NCBI RefSeq assembly: GCF_934230905.1 | Contig: NZ_CAKQFJ010000003.1 | Location: forward strand, 1-64,000 | Source of the DNA: an uncultured Veillonella sp. | Lineage (GTDB): Bacteria > Bacillota > Negativicutes > Veillonellales > Veillonellaceae | Length of the DNA stretch: 64,000 nucleotides | Direction: 5' to 3' | Shown: piece by piece, positions 1-8,782 of the stretch | Layout: every line of letters begins with the position of its first letter | Numbering within the stretch: the stretch's first letter is position 1 | Made by a program: the position numbers and the translations under genes | The notes under the pieces: generated by a model | What the model was told of the DNA's origin: nothing | The model's input: only the letters and a program-made list of their open reading frames with translations | Databases searched by the model: none

Positions 1-551
1 GTAGCTACAACAGGGCAATTGATAAGGCGCGCTAAACGATATGCGATAACAGCACTATCCTCAATCTGTGCTCCATCTACACCTTTACCGGTAGTAGAGT
101 CATCCTTCTTATTATCAGGATTAAGTGCATCATAAATAGCTTTGATTTCACTTTGGTTTCCCCTCAACAAAGAGATAGACCCCGTATGAATCAAGTCTAA
201 AACCACAGATAAACGATAAGCCCCCGCATGACAACCCACTGGATCTAAAACGATAGGAACCTCATGTTTCTTCGCCAGTGCTATGGCATCTTTGTAGTAA
301 CTAACCTTGTCTGGGGTAAGAGTGCCAATATTGATGAGTAGCGCCGATGCATGAACGATGAGGTTTTTCAAATCTTCACTACACTCACTCATCACAGGCG
401 AAGCACCGATAGCTAGTAAACCGTTAGCCGTAAAGGTTCGTACCACATCATTGGTAATACAAATAACGAGAGGATTTCTCTGGCGCAAAGTCTCTAATAT
501 ATTTAGCTTAGAATAGGTTAGCCCCTTCATATATGGATTTTCATAGTTCAT
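1..551 (-). CDS. thiM: Hydroxyethylthiazole kinase ThiM (C-terminus cut by window edge)
   Basis: ThiM phosphorylates 4-methyl-5-(2-hydroxyethyl)thiazole so that salvaged thiazole can enter thiamine phosphate synthesis. The reading frame opens at an ATG at 551 and is open to the window edge, giving about 183 residues of a usual 260 to 270. The translation carries ThiM landmarks: PLVICITNDVV near the N-terminus, then PIVLDPVGCHAGAYR and the LLRGNQSEIKA stretch. A GGAGATAG ribosome site precedes the ATG and lies at the end of thiD, 13 bases upstream. It is therefore the second gene of a thiD-thiM operon under the TPP riboswitch at about 1.5 kb; thiE may follow beyond the window, which cannot be seen here. 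Confidence 0.9.
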   Translation of the reverse strand, partial: MNYENPYMKGLTYSKLNILETLRQRNPLVICITNDVVRTFTANGLLAIGASPVMSECSEDLKNLIVHASALLINIGTLTPDKVSYYKDAIALAKKHEVPIVLDPVGCHAGAYRLSVVLDLIHTGSISLLRGNQSEIKAIYDALNPDNKKDDSTTGKGVDGAQIEDSAVIAYRLARLINCPVVA

Positions 552-564
552 ATTACTATCTCCT

Positions 565-1398
565 CTAATCTTTTTTCAAAAGCTCATCCATCGTTTCAGG
601 TCCATTAGATAACAGTCCATAAGCCATATGATTAACAGGGCCACAACCATTTCCTAGTGCAGGATTATATTTAATAGCAATGGCAATATAATCCTTGGCA
701 ATCCCTATGGCATCCATTATGTCACGGCCCTTTGCTAGCTCAGCGGTAATAACCGCTGAGAAGGTACACCCAGTACCATGTGTATGCACGGTATCATATT
801 TAGGGCTCGTCCACGTACGCACACTACCGTCCTCAGCAAATGCATAATCCGTCGCATCATCGCCAATGTGGCCGCCTTTAATAATGACTACCTTTGGTCC
901 TAACTCATGTAAAATACGATTAGCCGCCGTTGTTATGTCACTTTCACAACTAATTTTCATATCTGCTAAGACCTCTGCCTCGCTACGGTTCGGTGTAATA
1001 ACAGTTGCAGTAGGTATGAGTTTAGATTTCAATAAATTTATAGCCTCATCCGATACGAGTCGATCGCCACTAGTAGCAATCATAACGGGATCCATTACAT
1101 AGGGAAGATTTTTACTCACATAAGGATAGATAAGATCCATCATCTCAGGGAGAGCAATCATCCCAGTCTTAACAGCTTGGGGAATAATATCTGAATATAC
1201 ATCATGTAATTGCTTTTCTATACTCTCCAAAGATAAATGTTCCACATGATGTACACCCATGGTATTTTGGGCTACTACAGATGTAACTACAGCCATACCG
1301 TATACATGACGACTTTGGAAAGACTTCAAATCAGCCATAACACCAGCACCACCACTTGGATCGGTACCAGCAATTGTTAATGCAGTATGTAATTTCAT
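565..1398 (-). CDS. thiD: Hydroxymethylpyrimidine/phosphomethylpyrimidine kinase ThiD
   Basis: ThiD phosphorylates HMP and then HMP phosphate to give HMP pyrophosphate, the pyrimidine half of thiamine. The 277-residue protein starts with the ribokinase-fold signature TIAGTDPSGGAGVMADLK and keeps the VMDPVMIATSGD segment and the late anion-hole motif HGTGCTFSA, all diagnostic for ThiD. Length matches the family. GGAGGCATA precedes the ATG at 1398. It is first in the operon with thiM and lies directly downstream of a TPP riboswitch with its terminator, so expression should fall when thiamine pyrophosphate is plentiful. Confidence 0.95.
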   Translation of the reverse strand: MKLHTALTIAGTDPSGGAGVMADLKSFQSRHVYGMAVVTSVVAQNTMGVHHVEHLSLESIEKQLHDVYSDIIPQAVKTGMIALPEMMDLIYPYVSKNLPYVMDPVMIATSGDRLVSDEAINLLKSKLIPTATVITPNRSEAEVLADMKISCESDITTAANRILHELGPKVVIIKGGHIGDDATDYAFAEDGSVRTWTSPKYDTVHTHGTGCTFSAVITAELAKGRDIMDAIGIAKDYIAIAIKYNPALGNGCGPVNHMAYGLLSNGPETMDELLKKD

Positions 1399-1442
1399 TA
1401 TGCCTCCTTGTATTATAGATTAAATCAGTACAAATACTACTA

Positions 1443-1484
1443 TTCAAAAATAAAAACGAGACCACCTCATATGGAATGGTCTCG
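1443..1484 (-). terminator. Riboswitch expression-platform terminator before thiD
   Basis: On the minus strand an inverted repeat (CGAGACCA ... TGGTCTCG, arms 1457-1484) is followed at once by a T-rich tract (1456-1443). It lies between the TPP aptamer and thiD, so it is the likely off-state terminator of the riboswitch. Confidence 0.85.
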
Positions 1485-1502
1485 TAATAGTGTAATATTA
1501 TG

Positions 1503-1586
1503 TTTCACTCCACTTTCCTACGCCAGCATTATCTGAATCAGGTCTAGGGTTTTGAATGATCAATCTCAGCAAAAGCACCCCTAGTG
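1503..1586 (-). ncRNA. TPP (THI-box) riboswitch upstream of thiD-thiM
   Basis: The minus strand reads AGGGGTGC, then GCTGAGAT, then CTGATTCAGATAATGCTGGC followed by GTAGGAAA. This is the conserved order of the TPP aptamer (GGGGUGC, CUGAGA, the pyrimidine-sensing CCUGAU..GGAUAAUGC..GCGUAGGGAA). The terminator follows within 30 bases and thiD about 105 bases downstream. Binding of thiamine pyrophosphate is expected to cause premature termination. Confidence 0.93.
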
Positions 1587-1644
1587 GCAATATATTTTTA
1601 TGATTTAGTTATAGCATTATTATACAAAATATGCAAGAAAACAT

Positions 1645-1673
1645 TTGACCATTTACAATTGAACTCGTATAAT
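1645..1673 (+). promoter_or_regulatory. Sigma-70 type promoter for the cytX transcript
   Basis: TTGACC (1645-1650) and TATAAT (1668-1673) are separated by exactly 17 bases, about 10 bases before the plus-strand TPP aptamer. This is a near-consensus housekeeping promoter in the right place. Confidence 0.8.
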
Positions 1674-1683
1674 AAAACCCATA

Positions 1684-1765
1684 ACGGGGTGCTCACAAGA
1701 GTGGGCTGAGAGTAAGCTATTGCTTTAACCCATAACCTGATTTGGATAATGCCAACGTAGGGAAC
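1684..1765 (+). ncRNA. TPP (THI-box) riboswitch upstream of cytX
   Basis: The plus strand reads ACGGGGTGCTCAC, GGGCTGAGAG, then ACCTGATTTGGATAATGCC and AACGTAGGGAA, the full set of conserved TPP aptamer elements. It is the second TPP riboswitch within 200 bases and points the other way, towards the CytX-type transporter. Confidence 0.95.
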
Positions 1766-1780
1766 ATAGAGGATTAATAG

Positions 1781-1806
1781 CCGAGTTCCTATGGACTCGG
1801 CTTTTT
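1781..1806 (+). terminator. Riboswitch expression-platform terminator before cytX
   Basis: CCGAGTTCC and GGACTCGG form a stem (1781-1800) followed by CTTTTTC. It sits between the TPP aptamer and the ribosome site of cytX. An ATG inside this hairpin (1791) is in frame with cytX but is not the start. Confidence 0.85.
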
Positions 1807-1832
1807 CTATGACTTCCTGGCAAGGAGGACGT

Positions 1833-3011
1833 ATGAAAGACACACACATCACACAACCACAATTCGCTATGATATGGTTCGGTGCTGCATTATCAATTGC
1901 AGAAATCATGACCGGTACCTATCTAGCTCCATTAGGCCTTACACAAGGTTTGTATGCTATCATCCTAGGTCATATTGTAGGTGGCATACTATTATTTGGG
2001 GCTGGACTCATTGGCGGCCGATTACGCCAAGGTAGTATGAACACAACAGCTTTTAGCTTTGGCCCATGGGGCGCAAAAGGTTTTGCCATCTTAAACATTT
2101 TACAATTATTAGGTTGGACTGGCATTATGATATATGATTCTATGTTAGCTCTTCAAGAACTAATTCCTTTTGATCCTCATATTTGGGCTATTGCAATTGG
2201 TTGTCTTGTTATTTTATGGCTTTTTATCGGACTTCATAATACCGGTTATATACACGGTATTGTATCTACTTTACTACTTATTCTCACCATATATATGGGA
2301 TACCACATCATATCCGATTGGCCATCTCATACATTATCTATTAGCAATAACTCCATGAGCTTTATAGCAGCTTTTGAATTATCTATTGCTATGCCATTAT
2401 CCTGGTTACCATTAATCAGCGACTATACACGAGAAAGTCAAAAACCATTATCAGCCTCCCTCATCAGTGCTGGTGTATATACAATCACTAGTATTGCTAT
2501 GTATGCGTTGGGTCTTAGTACCGCTTTATTTGGTGGTGGAGACTCTATTATTGCCATTTTAATGAATGCAGGGCTTGGCATTACAGGACTTATTGTAATT
2601 ATATTTTCCACTGTAACTACTGCATTTATGGGGACCTACTCAGCAGGTGTTTCCAGTACTGCCATCTGTCGTGCACTTTCTACCAAAGGTGTAGCCATTG
2701 TTATTACAATTATCGGAACCATAGCAGCTCTAGTATATCCTATGGATGACATTACGGATTTTCTTTACCTTATCGGCTCTGTATTTACCCCAATGATTGG
2801 TATATTATTAGCTGACTTTTTTATCAATCAACAAGCGACACAAACTACAATTGCACATATCATTCGCGCTATTATTTGGCTGATTTCAGTTGGTGTATAC
2901 CATTATATGTTACATACTGAAAACTTTATTGGCGCTACTATCCCAGCCTTTATCGTTGCATTTATAGCAACTATACTTGTCGGCCGTTTACAAACACATA
3001 GACAACAATAA
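1833..3011 (+). CDS. cytX: CytX-type hydroxymethylpyrimidine permease (NCS1 family)
   Basis: This 392-residue membrane protein belongs to the cytosine/purine/uracil/thiamine/allantoin (NCS1) permease family. About 12 hydrophobic segments are visible; the N-terminal part has WFGAALSIAEIMTGTYLAPLG and a later TGIMIYDSM segment typical of the CytX/CodB branch. Substrate (HMP or a thiamine breakdown product) is inferred from the TPP riboswitch in front of it and thiD-thiM next door. The start at 1833 is preferred over the longer frame from 1791 because AAGGAGG lies 5 bases before it and the upstream ATG lies in the terminator hairpin. Together with ThiD and ThiM it makes a salvage module. Cytosine uptake is the main alternative. 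Confidence 0.85.
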   Translation: MKDTHITQPQFAMIWFGAALSIAEIMTGTYLAPLGLTQGLYAIILGHIVGGILLFGAGLIGGRLRQGSMNTTAFSFGPWGAKGFAILNILQLLGWTGIMIYDSMLALQELIPFDPHIWAIAIGCLVILWLFIGLHNTGYIHGIVSTLLLILTIYMGYHIISDWPSHTLSISNNSMSFIAAFELSIAMPLSWLPLISDYTRESQKPLSASLISAGVYTITSIAMYALGLSTALFGGGDSIIAILMNAGLGITGLIVIIFSTVTTAFMGTYSAGVSSTAICRALSTKGVAIVITIIGTIAALVYPMDDITDFLYLIGSVFTPMIGILLADFFINQQATQTTIAHIIRAIIWLISVGVYHYMLHTENFIGATIPAFIVAFIATILVGRLQTHRQQ

Positions 3012-3017
3012 TACAAT

Positions 3018-3066
3018 AAGCCCCCTGTATTTAGTAATTGTAGTGGTTACTAAATATAGGGGGCTT
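3018..3066. terminator. Bidirectional terminator between cytX and cysN
   Basis: A long inverted repeat (AAGCCCCCTGTATTTAGTAA against TTACTAAATATAGGGGGCTT) lies between two convergent genes, with T-rich sequence following on the plus strand. It can end both the cytX transcript and the sulfate operon. Confidence 0.8.
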
Positions 3067-3121
3067 CTATTTATAACGATATAAATGAAATTATAAAATC
3101 ATGTATATGGTACTAACTATA

Positions 3122-4795
3122 TTATTTTTTAAAGACGATACGCCGATAAGTGCCAAAATTCAACCATGTATTATACCATTGTACAGTAAAAGCTTCATCT
3201 GTATCCAACGATTGTTTAAAAATATCATATACAGCACTATTTTGAATATTAATAGAAAAGCCTCGTCCATTAAGCAGTGGTAAATTTTGATATGTGTATT
3301 CACGCAACGACTCTATAGCTATAATCGTTGAGTCACGCACCTTAACTGCTACTTTATCACGCAATACAAGAATATCAAAATCTACCGGATAAGAATAACT
3401 TTCACCTTGAATCGGAATTCTATCTCCTACCTTATATACTTGTATATCATTATGTTCTTTATTAACATTAAACCCTTCTATATCATAGAAAAATTCTTCA
3501 AATATATCACCACGAGCTTTTACTGCTCCATTAATAAAAGTATATAATTCTTGATGATCGTCAAGTCGCGCCAAAACAGTTCCACATGCAGATGTCATAT
3601 GCGTAACTCTATCAATTAAAATTAATTCACCTAGACCCTTATGGTTTTCAAATGTATCGACAACTACAGGTTCTTGGAATTTTAGTACAACATGTGCTAT
3701 TTCATTTTTATGTAATTCATCAGCTTGAAGTCGCTCACCATTATTGACATCAATTTTATATCTAATTTTAGTGACTACAGCAGATACTATTTTTGTACCT
3801 ATACTTGCCCAATATTCTGTACCTTCTCTCAACTCGCTATCATCCATCCAAAGTAAATTTATATCTACTTTAGCGCTAACATTAAGATCAGTACCTTTAT
3901 AAAATACACAACCTCGCGATACATCTACTTCACGATCAAGTTGGATAGATACCGGTTGATTTTTAGTTGCACTCTCTACTGTTTCAAACCCAATAATAAT
4001 TGATTTAATTTTGGCTGTTTCACCACTTGGTAAAATCTTGATTTCTTCACCAACATGAATGGTACCTGATTGTACCTCCCCTTGGAATCCTCTAAATGTA
4101 TGATTTGGCCTTGATACACGTTGAATAGGCATATAAAAACCAACTTCTTCTTTAGTTTCAATATCTACAGACTCCAAATATGGCAACAAAGCAGGGCCTA
4201 CATACCACGGCATATTGGTAGATAATGTAGTAATATTATCCCCTTCTGTTGCTGATACTGGTATCAATTCAACTTGATGAAGTTCTAATTCAGCCTGTAA
4301 AGCTAACACTTCAGACTTAATTTCATTAAATCGGTCTTCATCATATCCTACTAAATCCATTTTATTAATAGCAAAAACAAAATGTTCAATGCCCATCAAC
4401 TTACAAATACGAGCATGTCGTCGTGTTTGCACAAGCACCCCTTGTTTGGCATCCACAAGAATAATAGCTAAATCAGCAAAAGAAGCTCCTACAGCCATAT
4501 TCCGTGTGTATTCTTCATGTCCTGGTGTATCTGCTACAATAAAACTTCTATGATTTGTCGTAAAATATCGGTAGGCCACATCAATCGTAATCCCTTGTTC
4601 ACGTTCTGCCATCAACCCATCCAATAATAAGGAATAGTCAATTTCACCACCGCGACTACCCACCTTACTTTCTAATTCTAAAGCTTTCTTTTGATCTGCA
4701 TATAATAGTTTAGAATCATATAGGATATGTCCAATTAATGTAGATTTACCATCATCTACGCTCCCGCAGGTGATAAACTTCAATAAACTTTTCAT
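3122..4795 (-). CDS. cysN: Sulfate adenylyltransferase subunit 1 CysN with unusual C-terminal extension
   Basis: CysN is the GTPase subunit of ATP sulfurylase: GTP hydrolysis drives formation of APS by CysD. The 557-residue protein shows an EF-Tu-like G domain with P-loop GSVDDGKS (11-18), DTPGHE (89-94) and NKMD (144-147), followed by two beta-barrel domains to about residue 408. A further 150 or so residues follow. They are not an APS kinase: there is no second P-loop, so this is not a CysNC fusion. Classical CysN is about 475 residues. Its ATG shares one base with the cysD stop (TAATG), so the pair is translationally coupled. It is the last gene of the sulfate operon. The role of the tail is unknown. 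Confidence 0.92.
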   Translation of the reverse strand: MKSLLKFITCGSVDDGKSTLIGHILYDSKLLYADQKKALELESKVGSRGGEIDYSLLLDGLMAEREQGITIDVAYRYFTTNHRSFIVADTPGHEEYTRNMAVGASFADLAIILVDAKQGVLVQTRRHARICKLMGIEHFVFAINKMDLVGYDEDRFNEIKSEVLALQAELELHQVELIPVSATEGDNITTLSTNMPWYVGPALLPYLESVDIETKEEVGFYMPIQRVSRPNHTFRGFQGEVQSGTIHVGEEIKILPSGETAKIKSIIIGFETVESATKNQPVSIQLDREVDVSRGCVFYKGTDLNVSAKVDINLLWMDDSELREGTEYWASIGTKIVSAVVTKIRYKIDVNNGERLQADELHKNEIAHVVLKFQEPVVVDTFENHKGLGELILIDRVTHMTSACGTVLARLDDHQELYTFINGAVKARGDIFEEFFYDIEGFNVNKEHNDIQVYKVGDRIPIQGESYSYPVDFDILVLRDKVAVKVRDSTIIAIESLREYTYQNLPLLNGRGFSINIQNSAVYDIFKQSLDTDEAFTVQWYNTWLNFGTYRRIVFKK

Positions 4796-5694
4796 TAGAA
4801 ATACCCCTCTCTTTTTCTACGTTCCATACTACCGGCAGCTTCACTATCAATAACCCGTGTTGTTCGTTCCGAAGATACTGCGCTCAACGTTTCATCAATA
4901 ATTTCATCCAATGTATGTGCAGTTGATTCTATACCACCCGTCAAAGGATAGCATCCCAAAGTTCTAAAGCGAACACTTTTCATAACAGGTTTTTCACCTG
5001 GTTTCAAAGGAAAACGATCATCATCAATCATGATAATATTACCATCTCGCTCTACTACAGGGCGTTCTGCAGCAAAATAAAGTGGTACAATATCAATTTT
5101 TTCACGTTTAATATATTGCCAAATATCTGTTTCTGTCCAATTCGATATAGGGAATACACGCATGCTTTCACCCTTATTAATTTTGGTATTAAACAAGTTC
5201 CACATTTCTGGTCTTTGATTTTTAGGATCCCATGCTTGCTCTTCATTGCGGAATGAAAAAATGCGTTCTTTAGCTCGCGATTTTTCTTCATCGCGACGCC
5301 CACCACCAAAAGCCGCATCAAATCCATATTTAGTAAGCGCTTGTTTCAAAGCTTGCGTCTTCATAATATCAGTATAAGCAGAGCCATGATCAAATGGATT
5401 AATACCTCTTTTTACGCCATCTTGATTAATATATTCAATCATATCAATGCCAAGTTTTTTAGCAGTTTCATCGCGAAATTGTATCATTTCCTTAAATTTC
5501 CACGTTGTATTTACATGAAGAAATGGAAATGGTGGTTTTTCTGGATAAAATGCTTTTAACGCCAAATGTAACATAACGGAACTATCTTTACCAATCGAAT
5601 ACAACATAACCGGTTTTTCACATTGGGCTGCTACTTCACGAATGATATAGATAGCTTCTGCCTCTAATTCATCTAAATGAGAAAATGTACTCAT
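4795..5694 (-). CDS. cysD: Sulfate adenylyltransferase subunit 2 CysD
   Basis: CysD is the catalytic subunit that adenylates sulfate with ATP to give adenosine 5'-phosphosulfate. The 299-residue protein has the PP-loop ATP pyrophosphatase signature MLYSIGKDSSVMLHLALKAF near the N-terminus, FGGGRRDEEKSRAKER in the middle and the RFRTLGCYPLTG motif near the end, all typical of CysD. Length is normal. It lies between aprB and cysN and overlaps cysN by one base. The product, APS, is the direct substrate of AprAB encoded just upstream, so no APS kinase is needed, and none is seen in the operon. Confidence 0.95.
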   Translation of the reverse strand: MSTFSHLDELEAEAIYIIREVAAQCEKPVMLYSIGKDSSVMLHLALKAFYPEKPPFPFLHVNTTWKFKEMIQFRDETAKKLGIDMIEYINQDGVKRGINPFDHGSAYTDIMKTQALKQALTKYGFDAAFGGGRRDEEKSRAKERIFSFRNEEQAWDPKNQRPEMWNLFNTKINKGESMRVFPISNWTETDIWQYIKREKIDIVPLYFAAERPVVERDGNIIMIDDDRFPLKPGEKPVMKSVRFRTLGCYPLTGGIESTAHTLDEIIDETLSAVSSERTTRVIDSEAAGSMERRKREGYF

Positions 5695-5708
5695 AACTTT
5701 TATCCTTT

Positions 5709-6023
5709 CTAATATTGATTAGATTCCTGTCGATTAATAGTAATCGTTTCATGTCGACCATCACCAGTCCTAATATGCCAATATAAAAAGTGGCCTTTTT
5801 CTTCCACTGTCATCATGCCACCTTGTCCGCCCATATCTGCCCCTAAATAAAAGGAGATTGCTTGCACAGGACATTCTTTAACGCAAGAAACACAGCCCCA
5901 ACAGTCCCGAGGATATGCCATATGAGCTTTTCCAAATTCATTCATTTCAATCAGTGTTCCTGGGCACACTACAGTACAACGCTTACATCCAATACACCGT
6001 TTTGAATCAATAGCTATGCTCAT
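5709..6023 (-). CDS. aprB: Adenylylsulfate reductase beta subunit AprB (short form)
   Basis: AprB is the electron-transfer subunit that feeds AprA. The 104 residues hold two 4Fe-4S cysteine sets: CIGCKRCTVVCPG near the N-terminus, and CWGCVSCVKECP about 30 residues on. The second set has the tryptophan-containing context seen in AprB. It is shorter than the about 150-residue AprB of sulfate reducers, whose C-terminal tail wraps AprA; only about 45 residues follow the second cluster here. It overlaps aprA by 17 bases and precedes cysD by 14. On its own it could be called a generic ferredoxin; the gene context makes AprB much more likely. Confidence 0.85.
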   Translation of the reverse strand: MSIAIDSKRCIGCKRCTVVCPGTLIEMNEFGKAHMAYPRDCWGCVSCVKECPVQAISFYLGADMGGQGGMMTVEEKGHFLYWHIRTGDGRHETITINRQESNQY

Positions 6024-7707
6024 ACGAATCCTCCCTTCTTACCAATGGTCGACGTATCATTGTAACAGTCCCATCCACCATTTTAGAATTTATAAAACAT
6101 AATCCATTACTATCACATTTAGGATAGTCTAAATATTCACCAAATGTGTGCCATCTAGTTTCTTGACGCTCTAACAAATGAGCAATTAACACAGTACAAA
6201 TGGTCAATCGATTTTTTAACTCATAGATGAATACCAATTCCCTAATCGTTTGAACACGCAACATGGGGACTAATGTTTTAATTCGTTGTATTTCTAATTG
6301 CGCTCGCTCTAATTGATTTGTCGTATATTGGTACATAGTTCCTATACCACCAGCATAAGTATCCATTACTTTTTGCATAGCTTCTTCTAAATCAGAAACA
6401 GAAAATCTAGGTTTTTCCTCATCTGGTGAAAGCAAAAAATGATTATATTCTTGTATCGCCTGTTCTAATGCACCACTCAAATTATGTTCTTCTACTGGAG
6501 CAGATTGACATAATCGCTTAACAATTTCCAAAGCTGCAATCTCGCCCTCTACCAAAGCACCTGTAACATATTTTTGCGGGCACCCACCGGCTACATCACC
6601 AGCAGCAAATAGATTATGTATCGTTGTTTCACGATTAGTGTCAACCCAATATCCACTGGCCGTATGCCCCCCTACAATATAAGGTTCCGTACCTTCAATC
6701 TCAACAGCTTGCTGCTTAGGTCCATACCCAGTATCAATCCATTTGAGAGTTTGACTAGGCGCCATATTTAAATACGCTTTTAGAAGATCATGATTCTGTT
6801 GATCCGTAATAGAAGTCGTATCTAAGTAACATGGTCCATGACCATCAATATTCTCTTTTACCGTTCCATATACACGTTCAGAAGTAGTAAGTCCATATTT
6901 AGTTTCATACACCTCATCACGACTATTTACTTGCTTTGCCCCAACACCTTGTGCAATCGTTCCTGTAGGGGCTATTGTATCTTTACAACGTAAGGCAACA
7001 AAACGCATTTCAAAGGTAGTCATTTCTGCACCATGTCGTATGCCCATAGCATATCCCGCACCTGTGTTAAATGGAGAATACCACATTTTATGACGCGAAA
7101 AGCCAGGATTATTCGGTTTATATAACCCAGAAGCACCTCCTGTAGCTACAATGACATAAGAAGCACGAATTTCATAAGCTACACCTGTTTCAATATGAAA
7201 TCCTATAGCTCCTTTAATGGTATTATCTTCTACAATATAATCCGTAATCACTAGACGATTAATAATCATTACATCATCTAACTTTTGTACTGCCTCCGCC
7301 AATATGGGCTTAATATTTTCTCCATTTATCTTAATATTGCGGTTACCTCTTGCTACATAAGATCCATCATTATGTTTAAGGATAACTAGCCCTAACTTTT
7401 CAAGTTCCTCCGTTACACGATTTAACCCCTCACACATGGTACGCGCTAAATCTTCACGCACAATACCATTAGCATCTTTTACTTGATAATCTATATAATC
7501 ATCAATAGTACGTCCTGGTACAATATACGCATTTAATGCATTTACACCAGCAGCTAAACATCCACTTCGTTTAATATGAGCTTTCTCCGCAATAATAATA
7601 GATGCCGCACTATGTTTTCTCAATGTTAAAGCACTATAACACCCTGCCGTGCCACCACCTATAATTAAGACATCTGTATGGAATTGCTGAGTATCTGTTA
7701 TTGCCAT
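6007..7707 (-). CDS. aprA: Adenylylsulfate reductase alpha subunit AprA
   Basis: AprA is an FAD enzyme of the fumarate reductase/succinate dehydrogenase flavoprotein family that reduces APS to sulfite and AMP. Visible are the dinucleotide-binding motif VLIIGGGTAGCYSALTLRKH, then KRSGCLAAGVNALNAY, which matches the AprA FAD region, and a second FAD segment TTIHNLFAAGDVAGGCPQK. At 566 residues it is shorter than AprA of sulfate-reducing bacteria (about 650). The frame extends to a GTG at 7719, but AAGGTGGTGAG lies just before the ATG at 7707, which is taken as the start. No dsrAB or qmo genes are nearby, so an assimilatory role replacing CysH is inferred. Confidence 0.85.
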   Translation of the reverse strand: MAITDTQQFHTDVLIIGGGTAGCYSALTLRKHSAASIIIAEKAHIKRSGCLAAGVNALNAYIVPGRTIDDYIDYQVKDANGIVREDLARTMCEGLNRVTEELEKLGLVILKHNDGSYVARGNRNIKINGENIKPILAEAVQKLDDVMIINRLVITDYIVEDNTIKGAIGFHIETGVAYEIRASYVIVATGGASGLYKPNNPGFSRHKMWYSPFNTGAGYAMGIRHGAEMTTFEMRFVALRCKDTIAPTGTIAQGVGAKQVNSRDEVYETKYGLTTSERVYGTVKENIDGHGPCYLDTTSITDQQNHDLLKAYLNMAPSQTLKWIDTGYGPKQQAVEIEGTEPYIVGGHTASGYWVDTNRETTIHNLFAAGDVAGGCPQKYVTGALVEGEIAALEIVKRLCQSAPVEEHNLSGALEQAIQEYNHFLLSPDEEKPRFSVSDLEEAMQKVMDTYAGGIGTMYQYTTNQLERAQLEIQRIKTLVPMLRVQTIRELVFIYELKNRLTICTVLIAHLLERQETRWHTFGEYLDYPKCDSNGLCFINSKMVDGTVTMIRRPLVRREDSYEHSY

Positions 7708-7720
7708 AGAACTCACCACC

Positions 7721-8782
7721 TTAAATATAATATAAGTTATCTGTATTCATCTTACTGTTCTCTATCACATACGTTTTATTTTGGTCGAATACATATAAAC
7801 GATATATCAAAACATCTACTGATTCTCCAACTTTGAACTCTTCATCATCTATACTGGCATTACTATAAATTAAGATTTCATCAATTCGAACCCATAATTC
7901 CATATGATTTCCCTTAAATAAAATCCGTTCAATGATGCCTTCTTCAGCAGCACTCATATATTGCCGTAACGTACCTTTTTTATAGATTCTAACGCATTCA
8001 GGTCTAATAATGGCCGAATCACCTTGTATATCCATATTAAATCCTTTTAAATGATGATACGTTTTGATATCCGTAGATTTACCCATAAATTGTGCTACAA
8101 ATGGTGTTTTAGGTGCTCCATAAATATCCCTAGGTGTCCCCATCTGTTCAACACGTCCTTGCTTGGTTACAACTATGTAATCGGCTAACTCCACAGCTTC
8201 TTCTTGATCATGTGTCACAAATATTGTTGTAATTCCTATTTTTTTTATAGTCTCTTTCAACCAACTCCGTAACTCCTCTTTTACTTTAACATCAATAGCT
8301 GCAAACGGTTCATCCAACAATAGTACATTGGGTCTTGGTGCTAATGCACGTGCAAAAGCAACCCTTTGTTTTTGTCCACCAGATAACTCACTAGGATATC
8401 GTTTTTCTAAGCCACGAAGACCAATAAGATCTAATAACTCTGTAACACGTCGTTTAATTTCTGCTTTACTAATTCCTTGCATTTCAAGACCAAAGGCAAT
8501 ATTTTCAAAAACAGTCATATAACGAAATAATGCATAATTTTGGAATAAAAAACCGATTCCTCTCTCTCGAGGCTTCATAGTATTAACAACAGCACCATTA
8601 ATTTTTATATCTCCAGAATCAGGAATTTCAAGGCCTGCAATCATTCGTAGAATAGTTGTCTTACCACTACCGCTAGGTCCTAACAACGCAAGAACAGTTC
8701 CTTGTTCAATACTAATATTAATATCTTTTGACGCATGATATGTGCCATAATATTTATTAACATTACACAACTCTACATACAT
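7721..8782 (-). CDS. cysA: Sulfate ABC transporter ATP-binding protein CysA
   Basis: CysA powers sulfate/thiosulfate import through CysTW. The 353-residue protein has Walker A GPSGSGKT (35-42), signature LSGGQ (133-137) and Walker B LLLDEP (154-159). A C-terminal extension of about 110 residues has the TOBE-type beta character of sugar/anion importers (IIRPECVRIYKK region). Length agrees with E. coli CysA (365). It shares one base with the cysW stop and is followed 13 bases later by the aprA start. Molybdate import is unlikely because a separate modABC set lies next door. Confidence 0.93.
   Translation of the reverse strand: MYVELCNVNKYYGTYHASKDINISIEQGTVLALLGPSGSGKTTILRMIAGLEIPDSGDIKINGAVVNTMKPRERGIGFLFQNYALFRYMTVFENIAFGLEMQGISKAEIKRRVTELLDLIGLRGLEKRYPSELSGGQKQRVAFARALAPRPNVLLLDEPFAAIDVKVKEELRSWLKETIKKIGITTIFVTHDQEEAVELADYIVVTKQGRVEQMGTPRDIYGAPKTPFVAQFMGKSTDIKTYHHLKGFNMDIQGDSAIIRPECVRIYKKGTLRQYMSAAEEGIIERILFKGNHMELWVRIDEILIYSNASIDDEEFKVGESVDVLIYRLYVFDQNKTYVIENSKMNTDNLYYI

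Noticed and set aside
1791..1832. Upstream in-frame ATG for the cytX gene
   Set aside because: The ATG lies in the terminator hairpin and lacks a ribosome site; the ATG at 1833 has AAGGAGG.
1598..1909. Minus-strand open frame of 103 codons between thiD and cytX
   Set aside because: It runs antisense through the plus-strand TPP riboswitch, terminator and start of cytX, and has no ribosome site or family signal.
3122..3565. CysC (APS kinase) fusion at the end of CysN
   Set aside because: No Walker A motif or other APS kinase signature is present in the extra 150 residues.
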